In this document: positions 1 through 8,220 of the stretch, piece by piece
Position numbering within the stretch: position 1 is the stretch's first letter
Layout of the letters: every line of letters begins with the position of its first letter
Source: an uncultured Muribaculaceae bacterium
Lineage (GTDB): Bacteria > Bacteroidota > Bacteroidia > Bacteroidales > Muribaculaceae
Length of the DNA stretch: 64,000 nt
Assembly: GCA_910583525.1 (NCBI GenBank)
Contig: CAJTXL010000001.1
Location: 124,001 to 188,000 of the forward strand
Reading direction: 5' to 3'
Made by a program: the position numbers and the translations under genes
Notes under the pieces: model-generated
The model's input: only the letters and a program-made list of their open reading frames with translations
What the model was told of the DNA's origin: nothing
The model's database searches: none

Positions 1-1
1 G

Positions 2-1315
2 CTCGACCTGCAAAGATATGACAAGGCCGGTGTCGGCATGCCTGTAAAAATCGACATGAGGCAGTATCTTGAAGATAAAGCGGCTGAATTCCATCTGAAC
101 GCCCTGCATAAAAATGACACGATAAACGTGGACGTGTCAGAAACAATGCCGCCGGTAATGTGCGACTACGACATCATCAACCATATCATCGACAACCTGC
201 TATCCAATGCGGTCAAATACACCGAATCAGGCACCATAACCCTTTCGTCCAAGATATTGAAGGGCTGTGTTTTTGTCGGCATCGCCGATACCGGACGAGG
301 CATATCGCGAAAAGACCGCAGGCATCTGTTCCGCGAACGGTTCCGCAGTGCAGAAGCCATCGAGAGCAAAGAGCCCGGTTCGGGTATGGGTCTGCTCATT
401 GTGCACCGCCTGGCCTCAATGATTAAAGGAAGCGTAAAAATTGTGAGTGAACATGGTAAGGGCACTCAGGCTTGCCTGACATTCCCTTTGGTTTTGGCAG
501 AAGAATCGCCCCGTGCCATCGATGATAACGAAAAGAACGATGCAGAGCGGCATGAACGCGACCGGGAAATGATATTAATAGCCGAAGACGACCGTGACCT
601 TCACGACTATCTCGCCAAAGCGCTTTCAGACAAATACGATGTCGCATCGCTCGACACCACAAAAGATGCCATTGAACAAATAAAGGCGCAAAATCCCGAC
701 ATTGTCCTCACCGACGTTATGATGCCCGGTATCGGAGGCATCGAAATGTGCAAAGCAATCAAAGCCGACGTCGATACCAGCCATATTCCTGTAGTGATTT
801 TGAGCGGTCTCGGCGAGAGACATAACGTCGTAGAAGGTCTCCAGGCCGGAGCAAACGATTATATAGTGAAACCTTTCGACATGACAATACTCCGGGTGCG
901 AATCCGCAACATACTCGACAGGCAACGGAAACTTCAGCAAAGCATAATATCTGCCGCCGGGGACACATCGGGCGACTACGCAGAGCCGGAGTACGCCACC
1001 GAGCTTGACAAAGAGTTCATGCAGCATGTGACGCATCTTATCGATAGCCACCTTTCCGACCATCTTTACACTATTGCCGATTTCTGCCGTGACCTCGGCA
1101 TGAGCAGGACTTCGGCCTACAATAAAATAAGGCAACTTACAGGAGAATCGATAAACGACTACATACGCATCGTGCGTCTGAACCGTGCCAAAGAAATGCT
1201 TGCCACGCAGAATTACTCTGTCAGCGAAGTCGCATATACCGTAGGATTCTCCGACCCGAAATATTTCAGCACATGTTTCAAGAAACATTTCGGTACTAAT
1301 CCGAGCAAAGTCTGA
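2..1315 (+). CDS. Hybrid two-component system regulator, C-terminal part (5' end outside window)
   Basis: The reading frame is open from base 2, so the gene starts upstream and only its cytoplasmic C-terminal part is seen. In order it holds the end of a histidine-kinase module with an ATP-binding domain (N box NLLSNAVKYT, G1 box DTGRGI, G2 box GSGMGL), a response-regulator receiver domain (acidic DD pair, phospho-acceptor Asp in LTDVMMPG) and a C-terminal AraC-type helix-turn-helix domain with two helix pairs. This order is typical of Bacteroidales HTCS proteins, which sense an oligosaccharide in the periplasm and activate the neighbouring PUL. The SusC gene begins 160 bases downstream on the same strand, so that PUL is the likely target. 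The sensor domain and therefore the ligand are not visible. Confidence 0.93.
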   Translation, partial: LDLQRYDKAGVGMPVKIDMRQYLEDKAAEFHLNALHKNDTINVDVSETMPPVMCDYDIINHIIDNLLSNAVKYTESGTITLSSKILKGCVFVGIADTGRGISRKDRRHLFRERFRSAEAIESKEPGSGMGLLIVHRLASMIKGSVKIVSEHGKGTQACLTFPLVLAEESPRAIDDNEKNDAERHERDREMILIAEDDRDLHDYLAKALSDKYDVASLDTTKDAIEQIKAQNPDIVLTDVMMPGIGGIEMCKAIKADVDTSHIPVVILSGLGERHNVVEGLQAGANDYIVKPFDMTILRVRIRNILDRQRKLQQSIISAAGDTSGDYAEPEYATELDKEFMQHVTHLIDSHLSDHLYTIADFCRDLGMSRTSAYNKIRQLTGESINDYIRIVRLNRAKEMLATQNYSVSEVAYTVGFSDPKYFSTCFKKHFGTNPSKV

Positions 1316-1420
1316 ATTAGCCCCGTCATACACGAGCCGGAATGTATGTTTTTGAGCATTTTTGGCCGATTTTACACCTATTTTGTACGGATTTCAACCT
1401 GTCTGTAGATTGTCTGCCGT

Positions 1421-1428
1421 TAACTTTG
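1421..1428 (+). promoter_or_regulatory. -7 promoter box for the first SusC operon
   Basis: TAACTTTG matches the Bacteroidales -7 consensus TAnnTTTG and lies 46 bases before the SusC start. The AT-rich stretch at about 1348-1400 just upstream contains two similar blocks (GATTTTACACC at 1368 and GATTTCAACC at 1390), about two helical turns apart, where an HTCS activator could bind. The -33 element is not clear. Confidence 0.55.
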
Positions 1429-1474
1429 CACAAAATCTGATAAAACCTAATTCTAATCCTTAAATCCTAATCAC

Positions 1475-4400
1475 ATGAGACTAACAATGCTATTCTGCGT
1501 CATGTTGCTGTCTATGCAACTGTTCGCACAGCAAGTAACGGTTAGCGGTTCGGTTGTAGACAATACAGGCGAGCCATTGCCCGGAGCTTCGGTTGTCGTT
1601 AAAGGGACTGCCAACATGGGCGTCGTGACCGACCTTGACGGCAATTTCTCTACCAAAGTGGAAGTCGGCTCGACCCTCGTCGCATCGTTCATCGGTTTCG
1701 CATCGCAGGAAACGGCCATCACCGGCGCCAAAAACGATATACGCTTTGTGCTTGAACCCGTGACGAACTCTCTCGACGAAGTTGTGGCAATAGGCTACGG
1801 TACATTGAAAAAGAAATTGGTAACCGGCGCCACCGTGCAGGTCAAAGGCGACGACATCAGCAAAATGAATACGGTGTCGGCTGTAGGCGCCCTATCGAGC
1901 GCTGCTCCGGGTCTCAATATCATCTCCAACTCGGGCAAGCCGGGAGCCGGATATAAAGTGAATATCCGAGGTCTCGGCACTACCGGAGATGCCGCGCCTA
2001 TAGTGGTGATTGACGGCCTCGTCGGCGGCATTGGCAATCTCAACGACCTCAACCCCAACGACATCGAAAGCATCGACGTGCTAAAAGACGCCGCTTCTAC
2101 GGCAATTTATGGTGCACGTGCTGCGAACGGTGTTATTCTCGTAACGACCAAACGCGGCAAAGAAGGCCGTATAAACATCTCTTTCGACGGTTATTACGGT
2201 TGGCAGAACATTGCACGCAAACCCCAGATGCTTGGTGCTCGCGACTATATGACAATAATGAACGAGGCTCAGCTCAACGACGGTCTGCGCCCCTTCGATT
2301 TTGCGGCCATCCTTGGGCAAGATAAATTCGACAAGATACAAAGCGGAGAATGGGACGGCACCAACTGGGTCGACGAAGTAGTCGGCGAAGATGCTCCGCA
2401 ACAGAACTGGTCGTTCGGCGTAAACGGCGGCAACTCGCTCGGCAACTACTCAATCGGGCTGAGCTACACCTCGCAAGAAGGCATCATCGGCCGCAAGATA
2501 TTCAAATCGAAATACGAGCGCTACAACGCACGCATCAATTCGGAGTGGGCTTTGGTAAAAGCTTCGAATTTCGACATACTCACATTCGGAGAAACACTTC
2601 AGCTGAACATGACCAAACAGAACGGCATGGGCGTCGACACCGAAGGTCCATGGTGGAACGGCCTGCGCTTCGCAATGGACGCATTCCCGATTATGAGCCT
2701 GTACGATGACGAAGGAAACTGGTCCAAGTGCCTGATGAGCTGGAGCAAGAACCGCGCAAACCCCGTTGCACGCATGTACTATGAAATGGGTCCCAACCGC
2801 TCAAGCAACAACTATTCGGCGCGCGGCAACTTCCATATTCAGATACAGCCTATCAAAAATCTCAAACTGCGCTCTGTTTTCGGCTACGGCTATTGGGGAT
2901 ATACCTCGCGCTCGTTCTCTCAGGAGTATAACCTCGGCGGCGATTTCCAACGAACCAACAACAGCACCTCGCAGGATGCCGGCAGCGGTTATTCCTGGAG
3001 CTGGGAAAATACGTTGAGCTACAAGTTCGACATCAAGGAGAAAAACCATTTTGACGCCCTAATAGGCATGTCGGCCGAAAAGTGGGGATACGGAGAAGGT
3101 GTCGGCGCAAGCCGCCAGAAGACTACTTTCGGCGACTGGAAACATGCCTATATCTCCAATACCGAGGCGCAGGAGGCTCTCTCGACATGGAGCATGTGGG
3201 GTTCGCCGAACGACAAAGGCAGCATCGCGTCTTACTTCGGACGTATCAACTACGACTTCGACAATAAATATATGGCGACATTCATTCTCCGCGCCGACGG
3301 TTCGTCGAACTTTGCCAAGGGACACCGCTGGGGCTATTTCCCCTCGGCCTCGGTAGGTTGGAACATGACAAACGAAAAATTCATGGAAGCGGCAAGCCCG
3401 TATCTTGACTACCTGAAGATTCGCGCAAGCTGGGGCAAGAACGGAAACTGCGCAATCGACAACTTCCAGTATCTGTCTACTATATCTATTGGCGGAAGCA
3501 ATTACTTCTTCGGTCATGATAAAGGCGGTGTCACCATCGGCTCGAACCCCGACCTGCTAGCAAACACCGATATAACATGGGAAAAATCGGAACAGCTCGA
3601 CCTCGGTCTTGACGCACGCTTCTTCAACAGCCGTCTCGGCTTTACTTTCGACTGGTACCGCAAGACAACCCGCGACTGGCTCGTACAGGCTCCTATCCTG
3701 CTTTCATACGGCGCCGGCGCACCTTATGTCAACGGCGGCGACGTGCGCAACCAAGGTGTCGAAATGGCGTTCTCATGGAACGACCGCATCGGCAAAGACT
3801 TCTCCTACGGCGCTTCAATCAACGTAGGCTATAATAAGAATGAGGTGACGAAGCTCAGCAACGGCGAGGGTGTCATCAACGGTGCCGACCACGCCCTTTC
3901 GTCGCAGACAAGCTTCATATCGCGCGTCGAAGTGGGCTATCCCATCGGTTATTTCTACGGCTACAAGACTGCAGGCGTGTTCCAGAACCAGCAGCAAGTG
4001 CTCGACTATGTGGACAAAAACGGCAAAATGATTATGCCCAACGCAGTCCCCGGCGACGTGATTTTCGTCGACAAGAACAAAGACGGTGTAATATCGGCCG
4101 ACGACAAAGACATGATAGGCAACCCGAACCCCGACTGGACGCTCGGCATCAACCTCAACGCACAGTTCAAAGGCTTCGACCTTTCAATCTCCGGTTTCGG
4201 CGCTTTCGGGCAGCAGATAGCGCACTCCTACCGCGACTTCGGCGACCAGCCCAAAGACAACTTCACTATGGATATCGCCTCGGCACGCTGGCACGGCGAA
4301 GGCTCGTCGAACCGCTATCCGCGCATCACGTCGACTCCGCACATGAACTGGACGTATATCTCCGACATCTATGTCGATGATGCCGACTACTTCCGCATTT

Positions 4401-4624
4401 CCAATATCACTTTCGGCTACGACTTCAAGTCGCTCTTCACACGCATACCCCTCAACCAGCTTCGTGTCTATGTGGCCTGCAACAATCTTCACACCTTCAC
4501 CAAATATAAAGGAATGGACCCCGAAGTCGGCTACGGTAACGGTGCCGGCTGGGCACAGGGCATCGATATAGGCAACTACCCCTGCACCCGAACTTTTATG
4601 GTAGGCGTTTCAATCAAATACTAA
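1475..4624 (+). CDS. SusC/RagA-family TonB-dependent outer-membrane transporter
   Basis: This 1049-residue protein has a signal peptide ending near LFAQQ. A carboxypeptidase-regulatory-like beta-sandwich follows at roughly residues 22-97 (VSGSVVDNTGEPLPGASV), then the SusC-type motif VVAIGYGTLKKK, a TonB plug (IRGLGTTGDAAPIVVIDG, DVLKDAASTAIYGARAANG) and a 22-strand-type barrel. It would import oligosaccharides across the outer membrane with energy from TonB. The start at 1475 places the signal peptide at once after a short leader. SusD follows after 19 bases, forming the usual lidded-barrel pair. The upstream HTCS probably controls it. The substrate cannot be read from the sequence; the GH2 enzyme downstream suggests a glucosamine-containing glycan. 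Confidence 0.96.
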   Translation: MRLTMLFCVMLLSMQLFAQQVTVSGSVVDNTGEPLPGASVVVKGTANMGVVTDLDGNFSTKVEVGSTLVASFIGFASQETAITGAKNDIRFVLEPVTNSLDEVVAIGYGTLKKKLVTGATVQVKGDDISKMNTVSAVGALSSAAPGLNIISNSGKPGAGYKVNIRGLGTTGDAAPIVVIDGLVGGIGNLNDLNPNDIESIDVLKDAASTAIYGARAANGVILVTTKRGKEGRINISFDGYYGWQNIARKPQMLGARDYMTIMNEAQLNDGLRPFDFAAILGQDKFDKIQSGEWDGTNWVDEVVGEDAPQQNWSFGVNGGNSLGNYSIGLSYTSQEGIIGRKIFKSKYERYNARINSEWALVKASNFDILTFGETLQLNMTKQNGMGVDTEGPWWNGLRFAMDAFPIMSLYDDEGNWSKCLMSWSKNRANPVARMYYEMGPNRSSNNYSARGNFHIQIQPIKNLKLRSVFGYGYWGYTSRSFSQEYNLGGDFQRTNNSTSQDAGSGYSWSWENTLSYKFDIKEKNHFDALIGMSAEKWGYGEGVGASRQKTTFGDWKHAYISNTEAQEALSTWSMWGSPNDKGSIASYFGRINYDFDNKYMATFILRADGSSNFAKGHRWGYFPSASVGWNMTNEKFMEAASPYLDYLKIRASWGKNGNCAIDNFQYLSTISIGGSNYFFGHDKGGVTIGSNPDLLANTDITWEKSEQLDLGLDARFFNSRLGFTFDWYRKTTRDWLVQAPILLSYGAGAPYVNGGDVRNQGVEMAFSWNDRIGKDFSYGASINVGYNKNEVTKLSNGEGVINGADHALSSQTSFISRVEVGYPIGYFYGYKTAGVFQNQQQVLDYVDKNGKMIMPNAVPGDVIFVDKNKDGVISADDKDMIGNPNPDWTLGINLNAQFKGFDLSISGFGAFGQQIAHSYRDFGDQPKDNFTMDIASARWHGEGSSNRYPRITSTPHMNWTYISDIYVDDADYFRISNITFGYDFKSLFTRIPLNQLRVYVACNNLHTFTKYKGMDPEVGYGNGAGWAQGIDIGNYPCTRTFMVGVSIKY

Positions 4625-4643
4625 AGTTAACCAGCATCATCTT

Positions 4644-6356
4644 ATGAAAAAGTTCATATTCACAATACTTTCGGCGGCGATGCTGACCGGCTGCTCCGAA
4701 AGCTTCCTTGACACCGAAAACCTTACGAAGAAAGACAATACGGTGTTCCCGGCAAATACCAACGATGCCGAACAGCTCCTCACGTCGGTTTACACACCTC
4801 TGTTGGGAGACATAGAATATCCGTTCTGCAACGCATTCATGCAGGCTGAGCTTATGAGCGACGAACGCCTCGGCGCAGGTGGCACCGACGACCGTGAGGC
4901 TCAGGCCGTAGCGGCATTCATGAAAGTGCAGGAAAACCAGTATGCCAAATTTTGGGAACTTAAATGGCAAGGCATATATCGCGCCAACTTCCTCATTGCA
5001 AGCGAAGGCAATATCGCATGGGACACTGAGGCCGACCAAAAACGCATTATGGGCGAAGCATATTTCATGCGTGCTCTGCACTACTTTGAACTCGTTCGTG
5101 CTTTCGGGAACGTACCTTTGGTGCTCACACCCGACCCCGTGAACAATCCACAAGCTCCGGCTGCCGATGTCTACGGACAAATTGCGGCCGACCTGCTCAA
5201 AGCCATAGACCTGATGCCGGCCGCAGCGTGGACTCCAGGCACCGGCACAAACGGCCATGCTACCCGTTGGGCCGCCCAGGGAATGCTCGCACGTGCGTTC
5301 CTGTTCTATACCGGATATTATAACGATGACACCATCACGTTGCCCGACGACGGCACTCTGACACGTCAACAAGTCGCCGCTCAGATTGATGACTGTGTGG
5401 CAAATTCCGGACACAATCTGTTGCCGGAGTTCCGGAACCTGTGGCCCTATACCGCCGCCAAAGACTACAAATACAACACCGACAACAATCTAAGCTGGAT
5501 TACCGAAGACGGCAGCAACCCCGAAGTGATGTTCGTAATCAAGCACAGCGGTGCCGGAGCCGATGTCGACGGCAACAACCACAGCCGCAACAACGAAGTC
5601 CTGTTCTTCAGCCTGCGCTATCAGGACGAAGGCGGCAACGCATGGGTCGACTGCTATCCCTACGGCTCAGGATGGGGTATCGGCACCGTAACCCCCGACA
5701 TCTATGAAACATGGCCGACCAACGACCCTCGCCGCTCCGGCTCTATCCTCAATGTCGATGACCCTGCCGAAGGTCTGCTCGCATACCACGACGGTTGCCA
5801 GGCACAAGTGCACGACACTCATCTGTTCAACAAGAAGTATACCTCTATCAGTACGAAATCTGACGACCCCACCGCGGAAACATATCTCGGAGTCGGTCTC
5901 GTGCCCCTGTATTGGCAGATGTATCCCTCGTTGGCATCGCTTGACTACCAGAACAACACTCTTCAGGACTTCTTCGTGCTCCGTTTTGCCGATATTCTCC
6001 TTATGGGCGCAGAACTCGGTTCGGCCAAAGGCCAGTCTTATTTCGACAGAGTCCGCGCCCGCGTAGGCCTCCAATCTCTTCCGCTTACCCTTGAAAACAT
6101 CAAGAACGAACGCCGTTGGGAACTTGCCTTTGAAGGTATCCGCTACTACGACCTGCTCCGTTGGCACGATGAAAACCTAATCACACAACACCGTTCGAAC
6201 CTGACGGTCAAGAACCTCAACGTCGACACAAAGATTTCCGTACCTTTCCGCGCCGAGACAAAAGGCTTCCTGCCTATTCCCGACCAGGAAATACAGAAAT
6301 CACAGGGTGTGCTCGTCCAAAACCCCGGATGGGCGTCGAATCAGGGCAACTACTAA
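4644..6356 (+). CDS. SusD/RagB-family nutrient-binding outer-membrane lipoprotein
   Basis: This 570-residue lipoprotein has its lipobox ending LTGC at Cys17. It shows the alpha-helical TPR-like scaffold of the SusD family, with typical sequence such as GEAYFMRALHYFELVRAFGN and the C-terminal ERRWELAFEGIRYYDLLRW block followed by LPIPDQEI. It would cap the SusC barrel encoded just upstream and bind the oligosaccharide at the cell surface. The 19-base gap to SusC and the 18-base gap to the next lipoprotein support one transcript. Nothing in the sequence fixes the ligand. Confidence 0.96.
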   Translation: MKKFIFTILSAAMLTGCSESFLDTENLTKKDNTVFPANTNDAEQLLTSVYTPLLGDIEYPFCNAFMQAELMSDERLGAGGTDDREAQAVAAFMKVQENQYAKFWELKWQGIYRANFLIASEGNIAWDTEADQKRIMGEAYFMRALHYFELVRAFGNVPLVLTPDPVNNPQAPAADVYGQIAADLLKAIDLMPAAAWTPGTGTNGHATRWAAQGMLARAFLFYTGYYNDDTITLPDDGTLTRQQVAAQIDDCVANSGHNLLPEFRNLWPYTAAKDYKYNTDNNLSWITEDGSNPEVMFVIKHSGAGADVDGNNHSRNNEVLFFSLRYQDEGGNAWVDCYPYGSGWGIGTVTPDIYETWPTNDPRRSGSILNVDDPAEGLLAYHDGCQAQVHDTHLFNKKYTSISTKSDDPTAETYLGVGLVPLYWQMYPSLASLDYQNNTLQDFFVLRFADILLMGAELGSAKGQSYFDRVRARVGLQSLPLTLENIKNERRWELAFEGIRYYDLLRWHDENLITQHRSNLTVKNLNVDTKISVPFRAETKGFLPIPDQEIQKSQGVLVQNPGWASNQGNY

Positions 6357-6374
6357 TCCTAAAACAAAAATACA

Positions 6375-7247
6375 ATGAAAACCAAGAATATATTCATTTT
6401 CGGAGCACTCGCATGCTCGATGGGTATTCTGACTGCATGCGACGCACATGTCGATGATGACACCCTCGGCTCGCTCGTCCCGGCCGAAGTGATTGCCGCC
6501 AACCTTGAGGTACGTGGCATCACACCGGGCAGCAACAAGGTAATCTTAAAGAACAATAACATGAACGTGGGCGGAATGTGGGACTACCTCGTTGGTGTCA
6601 CTACGGCCCAGTGCGACACGGTGCTGATACCATTTCTCGGTGAACAGACACTGACATTCTACGCAACATGTGCCGGCGGCCAGGTGCAAGTGCAGAAAAC
6701 CGTGAAAATCGAACAAATCGACCATCCCCTCGACCCGGCATGGGAAATGCTTGCCGGAACGACCGCCGAAGGCAAATCGTGGACATGGAACGACGTCTAT
6801 CCCGATGGTAGCTGGGGCTGCTACGGCGCCGGCGGCTACGGATGGAGCAATGTCGGCCCCAACTGGGACTGCATAGGCATAGGCGACACATACGGCGACG
6901 GCAAAGGAAGCGTTGATGTAAACGAATATATCACCTTCGACCTCAACGGCGGCGCCAACGCGACTTTCCACAAAGCCGACGGCACCGTTGTAAAAGGCTC
7001 GTTCGTATTCACTATCGGAACAACATCCGAGAAAGCCGCCCAAGGTTGGTTCGGCACGCTCGAACTGCACGACACCAATCTTCCGTTGCCATATAATTAT
7101 TATGGACAGACAGCATCTTCGGGCAAATACGACATAGCTGTATTTACCGACGGCGAGCTAATCCTTATCGAACCCGACCCCGGAGCATTGTTCTGCGACC
7201 CGGCTTGGGCTTCATGTTCGACCCATTGGTGCTTCAAGGCAAAATAA
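6375..7247 (+). CDS. Surface lipoprotein, probable SusE-position glycan-binding protein
   Basis: This 290-residue lipoprotein has its lipobox LTAC at Cys22, followed by an Asp-rich stretch (DAHVDDDTLG) of the kind that marks surface-exposed Bacteroidales lipoproteins. Its second half is rich in Gly, Trp and Tyr (WTWNDVYPDGSWGCYGAGG, and GYGWSNVGPNWDC) and ends in a beta-rich region, consistent with a carbohydrate-binding fold. Position directly after SusC and SusD suggests a SusE/SusF-like surface glycan-binding protein. I do not recognise a named family. A strong hairpin follows the stop codon and may set the transcript ratio between the uptake proteins and the downstream kinase and GH2. Confidence 0.8.
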   Translation: MKTKNIFIFGALACSMGILTACDAHVDDDTLGSLVPAEVIAANLEVRGITPGSNKVILKNNNMNVGGMWDYLVGVTTAQCDTVLIPFLGEQTLTFYATCAGGQVQVQKTVKIEQIDHPLDPAWEMLAGTTAEGKSWTWNDVYPDGSWGCYGAGGYGWSNVGPNWDCIGIGDTYGDGKGSVDVNEYITFDLNGGANATFHKADGTVVKGSFVFTIGTTSEKAAQGWFGTLELHDTNLPLPYNYYGQTASSGKYDIAVFTDGELILIEPDPGALFCDPAWASCSTHWCFKAK

Positions 7248-7258
7248 AGTAAGTTTGC

Positions 7259-7312
7259 AATCCGCATACAGGCTAATGGCTCACGCCCTGAAACCTGTAT
7301 GCGGATTATTTT
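7259..7312 (+). terminator. Intercistronic hairpin, possible attenuating terminator
   Basis: A perfect 14-bp inverted repeat (arms 7259-7272 and 7294-7307) is followed by ATTTTATA. It lies between the lipoprotein and the ROK kinase of the same operon, so it may end a share of transcripts or protect the upstream mRNA. Confidence 0.6.
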
Positions 7313-7374
7313 ATACCGGCAAGGCAAGAAATGCCGCATCTCGCCGTTATAAGCATAGCAATTACTATAAAAAT

Positions 7375-8199
7375 ATGAAGATAGGAATAGACCTTGGTGG
7401 CACCAACATGCGCATCGGCCTCGTAGAAGACGGCCGGATAACAGCCAAAGAAATAATACCATGTCCGGCCAAAGAAAGTGCCGAAACCGTTGTAAATGCT
7501 CTTGCCGACCTTATAGGACGAACCCTCACGCCGGCTGTCGACGGCATCGGCATAGGTGTGCCGACCCTTGTCGACGGCACCAAAGGCATAGTCTACAACG
7601 CCACGAATATACCATCTTGGCGCGAAGTGCACCTCAAAGAAATACTTGAAGAACGTTTCGGCATTAGAACAGAAGTGAACAACGACGCCAACTGCTTTGC
7701 CCTCGGCGAAGCCCGTTTCGGCAGCGGACGCGGATGCAGTTCGCTTGTCGGCATAACCCTCGGCACAGGCGTAGGCGGCGGACTTGTAATCGACGGAAAA
7801 CTATACTGCGGCAGGAACACGGGCGCGGCAGAGATTTCAGACCTGCCATACCTCGACCGAAATTTCGAATACTACTGCAGCAGCGGTTTTTTTGTGCGCG
7901 AATACGGCATCACGGGCAAAGACGCAGCATTGGCAGCGCGAAACGGCGATGATAAAGCCTCTGAAATTTGGACAGTCTTCGGCACACATATCGGACGACT
8001 AATCAAAGCCGTGATGTTTGCCTACGACCCGGAGGCAATCGTTTTGGGCGGTGGAATATCATCAGCCTTCGACCTCTTCGGCGCTTCTATGAAGAATGAG
8101 ATGGCATCGTTCCCCTATCCCGAAAGCCTGCGAAACCTCATACTTGGGCCGTCGAAGCTCGACGATGTAGCTATTCTCGGCGCATCGGCACTTGTATAA
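7375..8199 (+). CDS. ROK-family sugar kinase
   Basis: This 274-residue protein starts at the ATG of MKIGIDLGGTNMRIG; a longer open frame reaches back to 7255 but would put 40 unrelated residues before the phosphate-binding motif DLGGTN. The catalytic Asp is Asp104 in NNDANCF, and the ATP-binding GTGVGGGLVIDG and LGGGIS segments are present. ROK kinases phosphorylate hexoses such as glucose, GlcNAc or fructose in the cytoplasm. The usual zinc-binding CxCGxxGC motif is not present; the matching place reads FEYYCSSGFF. With the GH2 enzyme just downstream (21-base gap), phosphorylation of the released sugar (glucosamine, GlcNAc or glucose) is the likely role. The exact substrate is not determined. 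Confidence 0.9.
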   Translation: MKIGIDLGGTNMRIGLVEDGRITAKEIIPCPAKESAETVVNALADLIGRTLTPAVDGIGIGVPTLVDGTKGIVYNATNIPSWREVHLKEILEERFGIRTEVNNDANCFALGEARFGSGRGCSSLVGITLGTGVGGGLVIDGKLYCGRNTGAAEISDLPYLDRNFEYYCSSGFFVREYGITGKDAALAARNGDDKASEIWTVFGTHIGRLIKAVMFAYDPEAIVLGGGISSAFDLFGASMKNEMASFPYPESLRNLILGPSKLDDVAILGASALV

Positions 8200-8220
8200 A
8201 CCAAACAACTATATAACCCA

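Noticed and set aside
626..1333. Minus-strand open frame of 235 codons
   Set aside because: It is antisense to the receiver and AraC domains of the HTCS and shows no protein-like pattern.
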